DNA of 64,000 bases from an uncultured Glaciecola sp. (GCA_905479945.1 CAJQOP010000059.1:1-64000), one strand, 5' to 3'; counted from the first letter of the stretch, positions 18,360 through 28,467 are shown. Translations and numbers: made by a program. Notes: generated from the letters alone by a model not told the origin.

Positions 18360-20018
18360 TTATCCATTTTCTGCCTTAATCGCTGGCTGGGCGACAGGTG
18401 TATTAGGGTAATCTTTCAGCACATTATCAACGTATTCTTTGCGCTTTTGTTCCGCTTGATCACCAAACAAAATCTGGCACGCCTCAATGATACCTGGTGT
18501 ATTTACTATTTCAGTTTTTCGTAAAACCATTTCTATTTTGGAACGTCGGCGTAAAAAATCTTCAAGTTTTGTAATCATTTCTCGTCTAGCAGCATAATGG
18601 ACTTCTGCGCGCAAATACTCAGCGTTTTTCATTAATTGCTCTGCTTGCGCTGGATCACGCTGTATTTCATCTAAAATTTGTAATGCTTGAATATCATACC
18701 GACGCCATAACCTTACCGTTAACTTTTCAGAACTATAGCTAGGTGTCATATCATCTAAGCCCAGCAACTCAGCTCGATATTCGAATTCTTTTTTAATTTC
18801 CTTGGAAGATTCACCATACCAAATCGCATTTTTGTTACGTAACACAATGCCAAGATCCTCAACAATATCAGCTATCTCTTCCCCCACATTGATACAGTCA
18901 GTTAACTTTCCACCAAAAATACTCAGATATTTATCTTCTTTGTTTACATCAACTGCATGTTTGCGCGACAACTGGACCCAGTCTGCAGTGCCGCCAGCAC
19001 CCTTTATTGCCAATGGCCTAACGCCGCAACGTTCAGAAATAATGTCGTCGCGAGTCAAAGGCTTTTCTATATCTAATAAAGCGTTTACATTATCTAGAAT
19101 AAAGTCCCTGTCCTCTTCGGTAACCGAGGTCATAGGGTCTTCAACTTGGTTATCAGTAGTTCCAATACATGTTTTTTGTCCCATTGGGATGACAAAAAAC
19201 AAGCGACCGTCAGATGCGAAAAATGCCAATACTTTGTCAACTTTTGTCAGTTTATTAACAATAAGATGAACGCCTTTAGAAAACAGATGATTGTGCTCAG
19301 TTTGCTGCTTGGTTTCTTCATTATATTTGTCGACCATTGGACCACAAGCATTGACTATAGATTTAGATTTGATTGTGAATTCAAGGCCCGACTCCTGATC
19401 AACCGCTTGTGTATGCCAAACATCGTCTATTCTCTCACTTCCATGAGCACCCACATAATTGGTCACAACGGCGCCATTGTCCATTGCACTGCGAACAAAG
19501 TTAAAAACAAAACGCGCATCATTGTCGTGCAAGAATGCGTCTGAATATTCAAAACCACCTTGCGCGTTAGACACATCAATAGCAGGTTCTGTTTGCTTAA
19601 TCTTTTTGGACGACATAACCGTTGGCATTTGGGTGAAGAAACGCCCCATAAACCAATATAGGCAAGTTCCAATGAACACAAACCATGCTGGAAAACGAAA
19701 ACCTTTTTGTAAGGTTGTTAAAAAGCGTATCTCTTGAACCGTAGACGGATAGCTGCGCATAAGGTGATTGCGGCTTTTACAAAGCTTGTTTACTAGAAAA
19801 TATTCATGATTCTCAAGATACTTAATTCCACCCCACGCTAAATTGGATGAGTTTGATGAGGTATGCCCAGCAAAGTCACCTTTATCAATCATGGCAACGC
19901 TTGCCCCTTTTCTTGATAGTGAGGCTGCAGATACAGCGCCATTAATACCAGCGCCTAAAACGAGTACATCAAATACTTCGTCTGACAGCTTGTGTATGTT
20001 TGTTTCTCTCAAAATCAT
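18360..20018 (-). CDS. glpD: Glycerol-3-phosphate dehydrogenase/oxidase (GlpD family)
   Basis: 552 residues. FAD-dependent oxidation of glycerol 3-phosphate to dihydroxyacetone phosphate at the inner membrane, passing electrons to quinone. Visible are the FAD Rossmann motif VLVLGAGINGAVSA, the GlpD motif TSSNSSNLAWGGIKYLE, the mid-protein SDGRLFFVIPMGQKTCIGTTD, SERCGVRPL and LSIFGGKLTDCINVGEEIA, then the C-terminal helical cap domain. It is divergent from glpK across 369 bases, so the two form a glycerol catabolic pair. No glpF or glpR is in the window. Confidence 0.93.
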   Translation of the reverse strand: MILRETNIHKLSDEVFDVLVLGAGINGAVSAASLSRKGASVAMIDKGDFAGHTSSNSSNLAWGGIKYLENHEYFLVNKLCKSRNHLMRSYPSTVQEIRFLTTLQKGFRFPAWFVFIGTCLYWFMGRFFTQMPTVMSSKKIKQTEPAIDVSNAQGGFEYSDAFLHDNDARFVFNFVRSAMDNGAVVTNYVGAHGSERIDDVWHTQAVDQESGLEFTIKSKSIVNACGPMVDKYNEETKQQTEHNHLFSKGVHLIVNKLTKVDKVLAFFASDGRLFFVIPMGQKTCIGTTDNQVEDPMTSVTEEDRDFILDNVNALLDIEKPLTRDDIISERCGVRPLAIKGAGGTADWVQLSRKHAVDVNKEDKYLSIFGGKLTDCINVGEEIADIVEDLGIVLRNKNAIWYGESSKEIKKEFEYRAELLGLDDMTPSYSSEKLTVRLWRRYDIQALQILDEIQRDPAQAEQLMKNAEYLRAEVHYAARREMITKLEDFLRRRSKIEMVLRKTEIVNTPGIIEACQILFGDQAEQKRKEYVDNVLKDYPNTPVAQPAIKAENG

Positions 20019-20387
20019 AAAAATGAACCTTAGCCGTTTGTTGGTTTTACACCTCGAAACTAATTAATCAAACTCAAATATGATATATATGATTTATTAT
20101 TGTTACAAGGATTGTTATGATTAATTTCTAACAAAATAAAGTACTAGCATCCGTAATATAATGCGAGTAAAAGTAAGCTGTAAACGTATTCATGCTTTAA
20201 TAGATTATAGTTTACCCATTGGTTAATATGAATAGCAGGCAAAAGTGTTGCTTGTACTATATGTCAGCAAATAACTGCCAGCAACTATAGGTCGTTAGCT
20301 ATAGGTCAGCAAGAGCCTCAGCTTGTTCTATGAGTAAGCAATGCTAGGTTTACTCAGGCAATATAAAACAAATAAAGGCGAAACAAG
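20019..20387. other. glpD-glpK divergent promoter region
   Basis: 369 AT-rich bases between divergent glpD and glpK. It should hold both promoters. A near-duplicate CTATAGGTC occurs twice around 20284-20309. I see no match to the enterobacterial GlpR operator, and do not assign a regulator. Confidence 0.5.
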
Positions 20388-21878
20388 ATGTCTACTAAAC
20401 ACGGAATTCTTTCAATCGACCAAGGCACGACTTCCACACGTGCCATTGTGTTTGCTCTCGACGGCACCAAAATATCCAGTGCACAGAAAGAGTTTACGCA
20501 ATTTTATCCCGATAATGGTTGGGTTGAGCATGATCCAGAAGAAATATGGAAGACAACTGTAGAAACCTGCAAGTCAGCTTTGCACGACGCACAACAAAAA
20601 GGGATCGACGTAAAAGGCATCGGCATTACTAATCAACGAGAAACGACGTTGATGTGGAATAAAGAAACCGGAAAACCAATTTATAATGCGATTGTTTGGC
20701 AAGATGGTCGAACGGCTGAATTTTGCAATAGCATTAAACATAAAGAAGAATGGCTTGCAGCAAAAACAGGTTTATTGCTAGACCCTTATTTTTCAGCTTC
20801 GAAAGTTAAGTGGCTACTGGACGAAGTCGATGGCGCAAGACAGTTAGCAAGTGAGGGAAAACTAGCATTTGGTACTATTGATACGTTTTTGATTTGGCGT
20901 TTAACTGGCGGAAAGAGTCATGTTACTGATACAACCAATGCATCTCGAACAAATCTATTTAATATCCATGAATTGAAGTGGGATAGCGCCTTACTCGATT
21001 TATTTGATGTACCAGCATCAGTCTTACCCAAAGTGCTAGAGTGCGCTGACGATTTTGGTCATACCGAGGCCAGCTTATTTGGCAAATCTCTGCCTATTGC
21101 CGGTGTGGCGGGTGACCAACAAGCTGCACTTGTTGGCCAATGCTGTTTTGCTCCGGGCGACTTAAAATCTACGTATGGCACTGGATGTTTTGCCTTACTC
21201 AATACCGGCAGTAAAGCACTTCAATCAAAACATAAATTATTAACCACCATTGGTTACAGCATAAATGGGCAAACAACTTATGCATTAGAAGGATCGATAT
21301 TTACCGCTGGCGCCAATATTCAATGGCTGCGTGATGGCATTGGTGTTATCAATGATGCTCAGGAAAGCCAAGCCCTAGCTGAATCTTTAGATTATGATCA
21401 CGGTGTTGTGCTGGTGCCTGGCTTTGCAGGTTTAGGCGCTCCACATTGGGAACCTGACGCCAGAGCAAGCTTGTATGGAATGACTAGAGGCACCTCGCAA
21501 GCACATTTTGCTAGGGCAGCATTAGAAGCAGTTTGCTATCAAACCTATGATTTACAGCAAGCAATGGCGAGTGATGGCATCGCCTCTTCAAAGGTCTTAG
21601 TTGACGGCGGTATGGTAGCAAATGATTGGTTATGTCAGTTTTTGTCTGACATGTTGCAAGTTGAAATCGAGCGCCCAAAAAATATGGAAACAACAGCCAT
21701 TGGCGCAGCTTATTTGGCAGGGCTTAAGTTAGGTCTATATACAGATTTAGCTGATATTGCATCGCACAAAAAGATTGAGAAAAGGTTTACGCCTAATATT
21801 AATGCCAACACTAGGAAAAAACTGTTAAAACGCTGGCAAAAAGCGGTCGACGCTACTCTCGCCTTTAGCCGTAATTAG
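20388..21878 (+). CDS. glpK: Glycerol kinase
   Basis: 496 residues, the normal length. ATP-dependent phosphorylation of glycerol to sn-glycerol 3-phosphate. FGGY-kinase signatures: N-terminal phosphate loop [57 protein letters not shown], the mid-domain [14 protein letters not shown], and C-terminal [28 protein letters not shown] precedes the ATG. Its stop lies two bases from the stop of the convergent btuC gene, leaving no room for a terminator between them. Confidence 0.96.
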   Translation: MSTKHGILSIDQGTTSTRAIVFALDGTKISSAQKEFTQFYPDNGWVEHDPEEIWKTTVETCKSALHDAQQKGIDVKGIGITNQRETTLMWNKETGKPIYNAIVWQDGRTAEFCNSIKHKEEWLAAKTGLLLDPYFSASKVKWLLDEVDGARQLASEGKLAFGTIDTFLIWRLTGGKSHVTDTTNASRTNLFNIHELKWDSALLDLFDVPASVLPKVLECADDFGHTEASLFGKSLPIAGVAGDQQAALVGQCCFAPGDLKSTYGTGCFALLNTGSKALQSKHKLLTTIGYSINGQTTYALEGSIFTAGANIQWLRDGIGVINDAQESQALAESLDYDHGVVLVPGFAGLGAPHWEPDARASLYGMTRGTSQAHFARAALEAVCYQTYDLQQAMASDGIASSKVLVDGGMVANDWLCQFLSDMLQVEIERPKNMETTAIGAAYLAGLKLGLYTDLADIASHKKIEKRFTPNINANTRKKLLKRWQKAVDATLAFSRN

Positions 21879-21880
21879 AC

Positions 21881-22858
21881 TTAACCCAGTATTTTAGGTT
21901 GTTTGACTAAACTATAAATAAATAATGGGCCGCCGATGGTTGCGGTCAACATTGAAACTGGCACAATCATATCAAATAACCATTCGTTTATTAGTGCAGT
22001 CATAATCAGCAGAACGGCTCCCATGATGGCAGAAACCGGCAGCACAACTCGATTGTCATGACCAATAATTTGTCGAACAAAGTGTGGTATTAAAAGTCCA
22101 ATAAAAGCAATGCTGCCCGCAATTGAAACGGCAGTACCGACCAAAAGTGCCGCCAAAATCAAAACTTTTCTTTCAAACTTAATAGGGTCAATGCCTTTTA
22201 ACTGTGCCGCTGATGCCCCCAAATAAAGCCAATTGAATTTAGTCCCTTGGCATAATAATAAAGTGCCCGAAATCATAATAATAGGCAAAGCAAAAGCCAG
22301 ACTAGTGTAATTAGTATTATGTAGGCTACCCATCAACCAAAAACTCAAGTTTTTAATCGACTGTGGCGGTGCGTAAATAAATAACCAACCAATGATAGCG
22401 CCCGCAATAGTCGAAATACCAATGCCCGCAAGTATTACAGCACTCATAGAAGATCTAAGTCTTCTGGCCAAAGCATATATAACAAAACTGCTCATTAACG
22501 CGCCAACAAAGCAAGCAATAGGTAAAATGTAATACGAGAGCGCTTCCGTTTGTGAACTGGCTAATGTCAAACTTCCTGTTAGCAAAACAATGGCCGCCAT
22601 CAAACTAGCACCGGCGCTAATACCGATGATTCCTGGATCGGCTAATGGATTTCTTAGTAGTACTTGTAACGCGGCTGAACTCAATGCAATAGCACTGCCT
22701 ACGGCAATGGCTGTTAGTAGAACAGGAAGTCGTATATTGAGAATAATATGTCGTTCAATATCGGACGAAAGCCACGTTATGCCTTCAGCAAATATAAATA
22801 ATAAAGCAGAGGATATGAGAAGGAAACTAGCCCAATAAATTGGTTTATTGTTTACCAT
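21881..22858 (-). CDS. btuC: FecCD-family permease, probably vitamin B12 permease BtuC
   Basis: 325 residues with about nine to ten membrane helices. Family motifs: RLPVLLTAIAVGSAIALSSAALQ, NPLADPGIIGISAGA, GSIAFIGLLIPHFVRQIIGHDNR and the C-terminal GGPLFIYSL. It assembles as a dimer with BtuD. The assignment to B12 rests on the BtuD-like ATPase encoded downstream. The start region is a 15-bp triplication: three identical ATG contexts, with the only good ribosome binding site (AAGGTG) next to the outermost copy. The two outer copies open five-codon ORFs that end TAA directly before the next ATG. Confidence 0.87.
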   Translation of the reverse strand: MVNNKPIYWASFLLISSALLFIFAEGITWLSSDIERHIILNIRLPVLLTAIAVGSAIALSSAALQVLLRNPLADPGIIGISAGASLMAAIVLLTGSLTLASSQTEALSYYILPIACFVGALMSSFVIYALARRLRSSMSAVILAGIGISTIAGAIIGWLFIYAPPQSIKNLSFWLMGSLHNTNYTSLAFALPIIMISGTLLLCQGTKFNWLYLGASAAQLKGIDPIKFERKVLILAALLVGTAVSIAGSIAFIGLLIPHFVRQIIGHDNRVVLPVSAIMGAVLLIMTALINEWLFDMIVPVSMLTATIGGPLFIYSLVKQPKILG

Positions 22859-22892
22859 TTACTTGTTTGCCATTTACTTGTTTACCATTTAC
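22848..22892. repeat. 15-bp triplication duplicating the btuC start codon
   Basis: Three tandem units (TTGTTTACCATTTAC on the plus strand, one base different in the middle unit). On the minus strand each unit carries ATG, GTA or GCA, AAC, AAG and TA, so copies one and two read as ATG plus three codons and then TAA, immediately followed by the next ATG. Confidence 0.95.
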
Positions 22893-23006
22893 GTCACCTT
22901 GGTGATCACTTAATACATCCTTAAGCCTAACTTACTAAATCTATTCGTAATAACATGATTTATTTTATCTACTAAGCTGAACCCCGGATAAGAAGCAGCG
23001 TTGAGT

Positions 23007-23468
23007 TTAACTAGTAAGCTTTGTAATTAGGCCATCAGATGCGTCTTCGATTAGGTCTAATACTAGTTCGAAACCTCTTTTACCGCCGTAATATGGATCC
23101 GGAACTTCATTAAATTCAGATACAGAAAAATTGAGAAATAATTGTATTTTATGCTGATAGTCCTCGGGGCATTTACGTTTTAGATCTCGGACGTTAGCCT
23201 CATCCATACCCAAAATAAAATCATAATTGACAAAATCCTGCGCATTCACTTTTCTGCATTTTAATCGTGATAAGTTGTAACCTCGGGCGCTTGCAACATC
23301 TTGAGAACGTTTATCTGGGGCTGCGCCGTCATGATAACCGGCAGTACCAGCAGAATCCGTTTTTAAATTCAGTCCTAGTTTTTTTGCTTTGTGGGCAAAT
23401 ACACCCTCAGCCGTTGGAGAGCGGCAAATATTTCCTAAGCAGACAAATAGTATTGCGGGTGTCGACAT
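23007..23468 (-). CDS. Low-molecular-weight protein-tyrosine phosphatase
   Basis: 153 residues, the family length. The P-loop CLGNICRSPTAEG begins at Cys10, the nucleophile, with Arg16. The general-acid loop is VPDPYYGG near residue 120. It is a cytoplasmic enzyme that removes phosphate from protein tyrosines. In many gammaproteobacteria a relative (Wzb) works with a tyrosine kinase in exopolysaccharide control, but no kinase or capsule gene is nearby here. It looks monocistronic and is divergent from pepE. Confidence 0.93.
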   Translation of the reverse strand: MSTPAILFVCLGNICRSPTAEGVFAHKAKKLGLNLKTDSAGTAGYHDGAAPDKRSQDVASARGYNLSRLKCRKVNAQDFVNYDFILGMDEANVRDLKRKCPEDYQHKIQLFLNFSVSEFNEVPDPYYGGKRGFELVLDLIEDASDGLITKLTS

Positions 23469-23598
23469 TGTTTCCCCTAACTTTATTTATAGACCGAATG
23501 ACCTGTTTATTAAATAAAAACAGTAATTCAAGTTTATAACACTTCGGTCTCTTGTTAACATTAGTTTCTAGATATATTTATACGGACATAATTTTAAT

Positions 23599-24303
23599 AT
23601 GCTTACCCTGCCCAAAGTACTTATGTTAAGTAGTTCTCGCAAAAATGATGAACCTTACTTATTTCATGCAAAATCGATGATCGAAGCGCATTTAGATGGG
23701 ATCACGAATGTCTTATTTATTCCGTTTGCTGGGGTAACAGTATCATGGAGCGAATATACACAAAAAGTAAAGACTGCATTGCCACAACTTTGTATCAGTG
23801 GAATTCATGAGCATCCAAGCGCTCGAGAAGCGATTGAAGGTGCGCAAGCCATTCTAATTGGTGGTGGCAATACATTTAATCTATTGAATGAGTTATATAG
23901 GCAGGATTTGCTTCAGCCTATACAAGAGAAAGTAGATGAAGGTGTGCCATACATAGGATGGAGTGCAGGCTCAAACTTGTGTGGCTTGAGTATAAAAACG
24001 TCTAATGATATGCCGATCATTCAACCTCTTAGCTTCAATACTTTTGGTTTCATTAACGCTCAAATAAACCCCCACTATACCGACTATTTGAACCCTAATC
24101 ATAATGGTGAAACAAGAGAGCAGCGTATTGCCGAATTTTGTACGCTCTACCCAGACACTCCTGTTATTGGCATTCGCGAGGGCTGTGCGCTATTGAGAAA
24201 GGGTGAAACGCTAACACTATTGGGCGACTTAGATGCCGTAGTTTTCAAAGGTGAAAATAAAGAGCACATTTCACCCGGCACTGACCTTTCCGAATATTTA
24301 TAA
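23599..24303 (+). CDS. pepE: Dipeptidase E (alpha-aspartyl dipeptidase)
   Basis: 234 residues. Serine peptidase of family S51 that hydrolyses dipeptides with N-terminal Asp. The segments VLFIPFAGVTVSWSEYT, ILIGGGNTFNLLNELY, the nucleophile YIGWSAGSNL, QINPHYTDY (catalytic His) and NHNGETREQRI all match PepE. It is convergent with bioD, with only 12 bases between stops. Confidence 0.93.
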   Translation: MLTLPKVLMLSSSRKNDEPYLFHAKSMIEAHLDGITNVLFIPFAGVTVSWSEYTQKVKTALPQLCISGIHEHPSAREAIEGAQAILIGGGNTFNLLNELYRQDLLQPIQEKVDEGVPYIGWSAGSNLCGLSIKTSNDMPIIQPLSFNTFGFINAQINPHYTDYLNPNHNGETREQRIAEFCTLYPDTPVIGIREGCALLRKGETLTLLGDLDAVVFKGENKEHISPGTDLSEYL

Positions 24304-24315
24304 ACACTAACTAAA

Positions 24316-25014
24316 CTAACTTGATATTAGTCTGCCCAATACCTCATCGTTAGCATTTAATGTTTGTTGACCATGAGTAACTTCAGCTAACATGGGCGCA
24401 TCTATTAGGGCAGCAAGTGACTTTAAGTTCTCAGCGTAGTTAAGCATATTGGGGTCGATCTGATTAGCTACCCAGCCAACAAGCTGACAACCATCTCTCT
24501 TTATTTGTTCAAAAGTCAAAGCCGCGTGGTTCAAGCATCCTAACTTCATGCCAACAACCAGAACTACTGACATTTTATGTTCCATTACAAACTCAGAGAG
24601 AAATTTGATTCTAGCGCTTTTATCGAGAGCGGGTAAAGCGACCGGCAAGCGCCATCCTCCAGCACCTTCAACTAATAGAAGATCTGCAGTGAAACATTGC
24701 AACTCAGCAAGGGTTTTTGAAACCAGCAACATATCAATTGGCTTGCCTAATTGCGCGGCAGCGATATGCGGGGCAATAGCCTGCTCGAGCGCGATAGGGT
24801 TAGCCAAGTTATAGAGAATTGAAACATTGGCAGCTGCTTGCAACTGCAGTGCATCGTCGTTTTGAAGTCCTTGAACGGTTTGTTCACAACCTGCAGCGAT
24901 AGGCTTGAAAGCTATTGTTTTAAAGCCTTTTTGATTAATCGCTTTTAACAACAGTACGCTAACATAGGTTTTTCCTGCATCGGTATCCGTGCCGGTAATA
25001 AACACTGTTTTCAT
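24316..25014 (-). CDS. bioD: Dethiobiotin synthetase
   Basis: 232 residues. ATP-dependent carboxylation of 7,8-diaminopelargonic acid to dethiobiotin. The unusual P-loop GTDTDAGKT is at residues 7-15. FKPIAAGCEQ and LLVEGAGGWRLPV are further hallmarks. It is last in the bioB-bioF-bioC-bioD operon, 12 bases after bioC. Confidence 0.95.
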   Translation of the reverse strand: MKTVFITGTDTDAGKTYVSVLLLKAINQKGFKTIAFKPIAAGCEQTVQGLQNDDALQLQAAANVSILYNLANPIALEQAIAPHIAAAQLGKPIDMLLVSKTLAELQCFTADLLLVEGAGGWRLPVALPALDKSARIKFLSEFVMEHKMSVVLVVGMKLGCLNHAALTFEQIKRDGCQLVGWVANQIDPNMLNYAENLKSLAALIDAPMLAEVTHGQQTLNANDEVLGRLISS

Positions 25015-25026
25015 TATTTTCCTAAG

Positions 25027-25911
25027 CTAAATTCTGGTTCTTTTAATCGATAAAAATAAGACATCGTAGCTAAGTGGGTAAACTGATTCTTGCTTTGTCA
25101 TTTGCTCATCAACTTGTGTAAGTTCCTGCCTACTGATTGTCGAAGTGGCAGAGCTTGAGCTCAATGAAATAGGTTTAATCGTCCCAATTGCGTGATTGAC
25201 CTGTTTTGTCGCAGCTCCTACCTTTTTCAACGCTCTGAGCATTTGTAAACTGCCTGTATGCCATTCTTGAAAGCGCTGGGTGTGATATTCAAACTCGACT
25301 CGCATATGTCCGTTATCTGCAGATACTGAATGCATTGCATCCATCCATTGTGTTTGACTAAAAAACCGATTCACTCTTGATTCAACACCTATGCTCTGCC
25401 AAGCATCACGCAGTTCATGCATTGAAGAATCTAGCATAATAGCTAATTGTGCCGTTCCATTATGAGCCAACACTCGACTTACTTCAGACAAACATAATGC
25501 AGGAGACGATGACCATTGCAAAGCCATAGAGGAGTGAAAAATATCCACACTTGCTGACAACATCGGCAAAGCATCTGCATCACCCCGACAAAACTGGATA
25601 TTATTTTTTGTTCTAACAAAGCCATCCGCATTAGTTGTGCTACTTGCAGTATTTTTCTCCGCTGTTTTCAGCATGCCGTGCGAAATATCGATGGCAACAC
25701 ATTGATTCGATAATGCCGCAATGTGTTTGGTATGAATACCTGTGCCACAGCCAAGATCAAGCGATATAGCAGCAGGTTGTTTGGCAATTTTTAACAACAA
25801 TTCAATATTCAGCTCGGCAATTTGCTTTTGCACGTTTGCATGGCGATCGTAGTTATTAGCGGCATTCGAAAAATGTTTCGCTATACTTTTTTTATCGAGG
25901 CATTGAGTCAT
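25027..25911 (-). CDS. bioC: Malonyl-ACP O-methyltransferase
   Basis: 294 residues, longer than the roughly 250 of the E. coli protein. It methylates malonyl-ACP to start pimelate synthesis. Motif I is LDLGCGTGIHT, and the N-terminal IAKHFSNAANNYDRHANVQK is typical of BioC. Extra length comes mainly from a Ser/Thr-rich stretch (SLSSSSATSTISRQE) near residue 250. The ATG overlaps the bioF stop by four bases (ATGA), so the pair is translationally coupled. No bioH or bioG gene for demethylation is in the cluster. Confidence 0.93.
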   Translation of the reverse strand: MTQCLDKKSIAKHFSNAANNYDRHANVQKQIAELNIELLLKIAKQPAAISLDLGCGTGIHTKHIAALSNQCVAIDISHGMLKTAEKNTASSTTNADGFVRTKNNIQFCRGDADALPMLSASVDIFHSSMALQWSSSPALCLSEVSRVLAHNGTAQLAIMLDSSMHELRDAWQSIGVESRVNRFFSQTQWMDAMHSVSADNGHMRVEFEYHTQRFQEWHTGSLQMLRALKKVGAATKQVNHAIGTIKPISLSSSSATSTISRQELTQVDEQMTKQESVYPLSYDVLFLSIKRTRI

Positions 25912-27206
25912 CTTTGAATGCTCATACTTAGCGCGTCAACCAATGCTTGAATATCTTGTTTCTGATGCAAAGAACTTAAGGTAATACGCAGACGATCGGA
26001 ATGTTTTGGCACAGTAGGACTTCTAATTGCGTTTACCCAAACACCTAGATTTTTTAGCTCTTGGCTTAACTTGTTTGCCTTCACTGGATCGCCGATTATG
26101 AGAGGCTGAATCGGACCATCAACATTTAGGATAGGTAAGCCTGCCGCCCGAGCAAGTATTTTAAAAGTATCAATATTTTCGAGCAGTGACTGCCTCTCAA
26201 TACCTTTGCGCATTATTTGCATACTAGTTCTAGTCGCTCTAGCTTGCGCAGCGGGAATAGCCGTGCTGTAAATATAATGTTTAGCAAAGTTAACTAGGTA
26301 TTCAATCAATGCTTCAGACCCAGCGATAAAAGCTCCTTGCGTGCCTATTGCTTTGCCAAATGTTCCCATGAGTACATCGATTGTTCTGCCCTGATGCATT
26401 TCACCTACAGAGCTACCCATACCATTTTCACCCACACAACCAATTGCGTGTGCATCATCCACCATCAGCCATGCATTTGGACTAGCATGGCTCATCACCT
26501 CTTGAATACTCGCAATACTGCCTTTGTCGCCATCCATGCTAAAAACACCTTCTGTTACAACTAAGGTGTCGCCGGCATGCACTAGTTTTGACTGTAAATG
26601 CTGCATATCATTATGTTTGAATCTGCTGAATAGTGTTTGCGGAACCGTCTGGCTAGTGCCGCTCAGAGAGTTTTGACTATTAGCAGCAACATTGGGAGAG
26701 GTAGTACTTAGTTGCATCGCGCTATCAACAAATGAAGCATGCATGTATTTGTCTGCAATAATATTACGCTTACATGAAGTCGACTTTTGCTTTGGTTCAG
26801 TTTGACCATTTGCTGATGAGGAAGAATGTATAGCAGCGGGAGTTGCTGCAAAAAGTGCTTGGCATACTGCCTGATTGGCGGCGAAGCCACTTGAAAACAA
26901 GAGAGCGGATTCTTGCTTGGTATGCTCACAGATATCATCTTCTAGCAATCTATGCTCACGAGAATAGCCAGTTACAATAGAAGATGCACTGCTGCTAGCC
27001 CCATATAAACTTAATCCTTCTGCAAAACTTTGCAAAATATCTGGGTGCTGACTCAAACCCAAATAATCGTTACTGGAAAAATTTATGTAATGCTTGCCGT
27101 CAACTTCAATAATCGCTTGAGAGTTACTTGAAATTTCTACTCTTTTTCTCAGCAACGAGTCAACAGCTCGCTGTTTCAGAGCTGTTTGTAAAAAATCAAA
27201 GGCCAT
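25908..27206 (-). CDS. bioF: 8-amino-7-oxononanoate synthase
   Basis: 432 residues against about 385 for typical BioF. PLP-dependent condensation of pimeloyl-ACP with alanine. Seen: YINFSSNDYLGLSQHP, the GASSSASSIVTGYSREHRLLE region, VTEGVFSMDGD, MVDDAHAIGCVGENGMG and the PLP lysine in MGTFGKAIGTQGAF. Two low-complexity Ser/Gln/Asn/Thr-rich insertions (about residues 125-146 and 167-190) flank the NIIADKYMHASFVDSA strand and explain the extra length. They fall in surface loops by comparison with E. coli BioF. The start overlaps the bioB stop by one base (TAATG). Confidence 0.94.
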   Translation of the reverse strand: MAFDFLQTALKQRAVDSLLRKRVEISSNSQAIIEVDGKHYINFSSNDYLGLSQHPDILQSFAEGLSLYGASSSASSIVTGYSREHRLLEDDICEHTKQESALLFSSGFAANQAVCQALFAATPAAIHSSSSANGQTEPKQKSTSCKRNIIADKYMHASFVDSAMQLSTTSPNVAANSQNSLSGTSQTVPQTLFSRFKHNDMQHLQSKLVHAGDTLVVTEGVFSMDGDKGSIASIQEVMSHASPNAWLMVDDAHAIGCVGENGMGSSVGEMHQGRTIDVLMGTFGKAIGTQGAFIAGSEALIEYLVNFAKHYIYSTAIPAAQARATRTSMQIMRKGIERQSLLENIDTFKILARAAGLPILNVDGPIQPLIIGDPVKANKLSQELKNLGVWVNAIRSPTVPKHSDRLRITLSSLHQKQDIQALVDALSMSIQR

Positions 27207-28348
27207 TAGCTAATCGGTTGTTCTGCACTAGTTTTGGTTTTATTTCGAATTGGGCTTTTCGTGCGTTCAGTTGCAGCAGCATCTACATAAAGAGACTCAT
27301 TCTGTTTTTGCGAAATCTCTTCCGTTAACGCAGCCTCAAAAGCTTCATCAGAATAATCTTTTGTTTGCTTTGAATTAATCCCAAGCTTTTTGAACAAGGT
27401 CACGTCTTCATGTGTTTCAGGGTTAGACGTCGTTAATAACTTGCAGCCATAAAATATGCTATTTGCACCAGCCATAAAGCACATCGCTTGCATTTGTTCG
27501 TTCATTGACTCTCTGCCCGCAGACAAACGAACAAATGACTTCGGCATCATAATTCTAGCCACCGCAATAGTGCGAATAAATTCAAACGGTTCGAGGTCCT
27601 TTACTGAATCAAGAGGTGTGCCCTCTACTTTAACCAGCATATTAATCGGAACACTTTCAGGATGGTGATCTAAGTTGGCTAGTTGAACCAGCAAACCCGA
27701 GCGATCATCGCCAGTTTCACCCATTCCTACAATGCCACCCGAACAAACGTGCATGCCAGAATCGCGTACGTTATTAAGCGTATCTAGACGGTCTTGATAT
27801 GTACGAGTGGTAATGACTGTGCCATAAAATTCAGGCGATGTATCAAGGTTATGATTATAATAATCAAGCCCAGCTTGCTGAAGCGCAACAGCCTGGTCAC
27901 GGGATAACATGCCCAATGTCATGCATGTTTCTAAGCCTAACTTCTTTACTTCGCGAACCATATCCGTCACGTATGGCATATCTCTTTCTTTAGGATTACG
28001 CCACGCTGCACCCATACAAAAGCGTGTTGAACCCGCTGCTTTTGCCTCTTTAGCACGTTCAATTACTTTATTAATTTCCATTAACCGTTCTTTTTCAAGG
28101 CCAGTATCATAACGCGCGCTTTGAGGGCAATATTTACAATCCTCAGGACAAGCTCCTGTTTTTATCGATAACAAGGTGCTTACTTGCACATAGTTAGGAT
28201 CAAAATTGGCTCTGTGAACCATTTGTGCCTCAAACATCAGGTCACTGAACGGTAAAGCATACAAAGCGTTTACTTCTGGAACCGTCCAGTTATGTTTGGT
28301 TTCATAATTGGTATTTAGTGACGCACTTGAGCTTGTTGAATTGTTCAT
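27206..28348 (-). CDS. bioB: Biotin synthase
   Basis: 380 residues from the ATG at 28346-28348. Radical-SAM enzyme that inserts sulfur into dethiobiotin. The 4Fe-4S motif is [11 protein letters not shown], followed by [29 protein letters not shown] and [10 protein letters not shown] prefer this start because the frame further upstream runs through a 9-bp tandem repeat, giving an ISGISG stretch unlike any BioB. AAGGGA lies upstream, though rather far. There is a Ser/Thr-rich N-terminus and a tail of about 35 residues beyond the usual end. First gene of bioBFCD. Confidence 0.94.
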   Translation of the reverse strand: MNNSTSSSASLNTNYETKHNWTVPEVNALYALPFSDLMFEAQMVHRANFDPNYVQVSTLLSIKTGACPEDCKYCPQSARYDTGLEKERLMEINKVIERAKEAKAAGSTRFCMGAAWRNPKERDMPYVTDMVREVKKLGLETCMTLGMLSRDQAVALQQAGLDYYNHNLDTSPEFYGTVITTRTYQDRLDTLNNVRDSGMHVCSGGIVGMGETGDDRSGLLVQLANLDHHPESVPINMLVKVEGTPLDSVKDLEPFEFIRTIAVARIMMPKSFVRLSAGRESMNEQMQAMCFMAGANSIFYGCKLLTTSNPETHEDVTLFKKLGINSKQTKDYSDEAFEAALTEEISQKQNESLYVDAAATERTKSPIRNKTKTSAEQPIS

Positions 28349-28372
28349 GACAGATTGTTTTCCCTTGTTCCT

Positions 28373-28396
28373 GCTAATGCCGCTAATGCCGCTAAT
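28373..28396. repeat. 9-bp tandem repeat in the bioB leader
   Basis: GCTAATGCC twice, then GCTAAT, 25 bases upstream of the bioB start in the bioA-bioB divergent promoter region. Confidence 0.9.
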
Positions 28397-28467
28397 CGCT
28401 ACATTAATGTTTACTATTCTTATTATGTCCACTAGTCTATGCGCAGACACAGACTTGTCAACTTTAC

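Noticed and set aside
20019-20387. GlpR operator between glpD and glpK
   Set aside because: No match to the enterobacterial GlpR consensus and no glpR nearby.
22893-23006. Cobalamin riboswitch upstream of btuC
   Set aside because: The spacer is only about 110 bases and the B12-box could not be seen.
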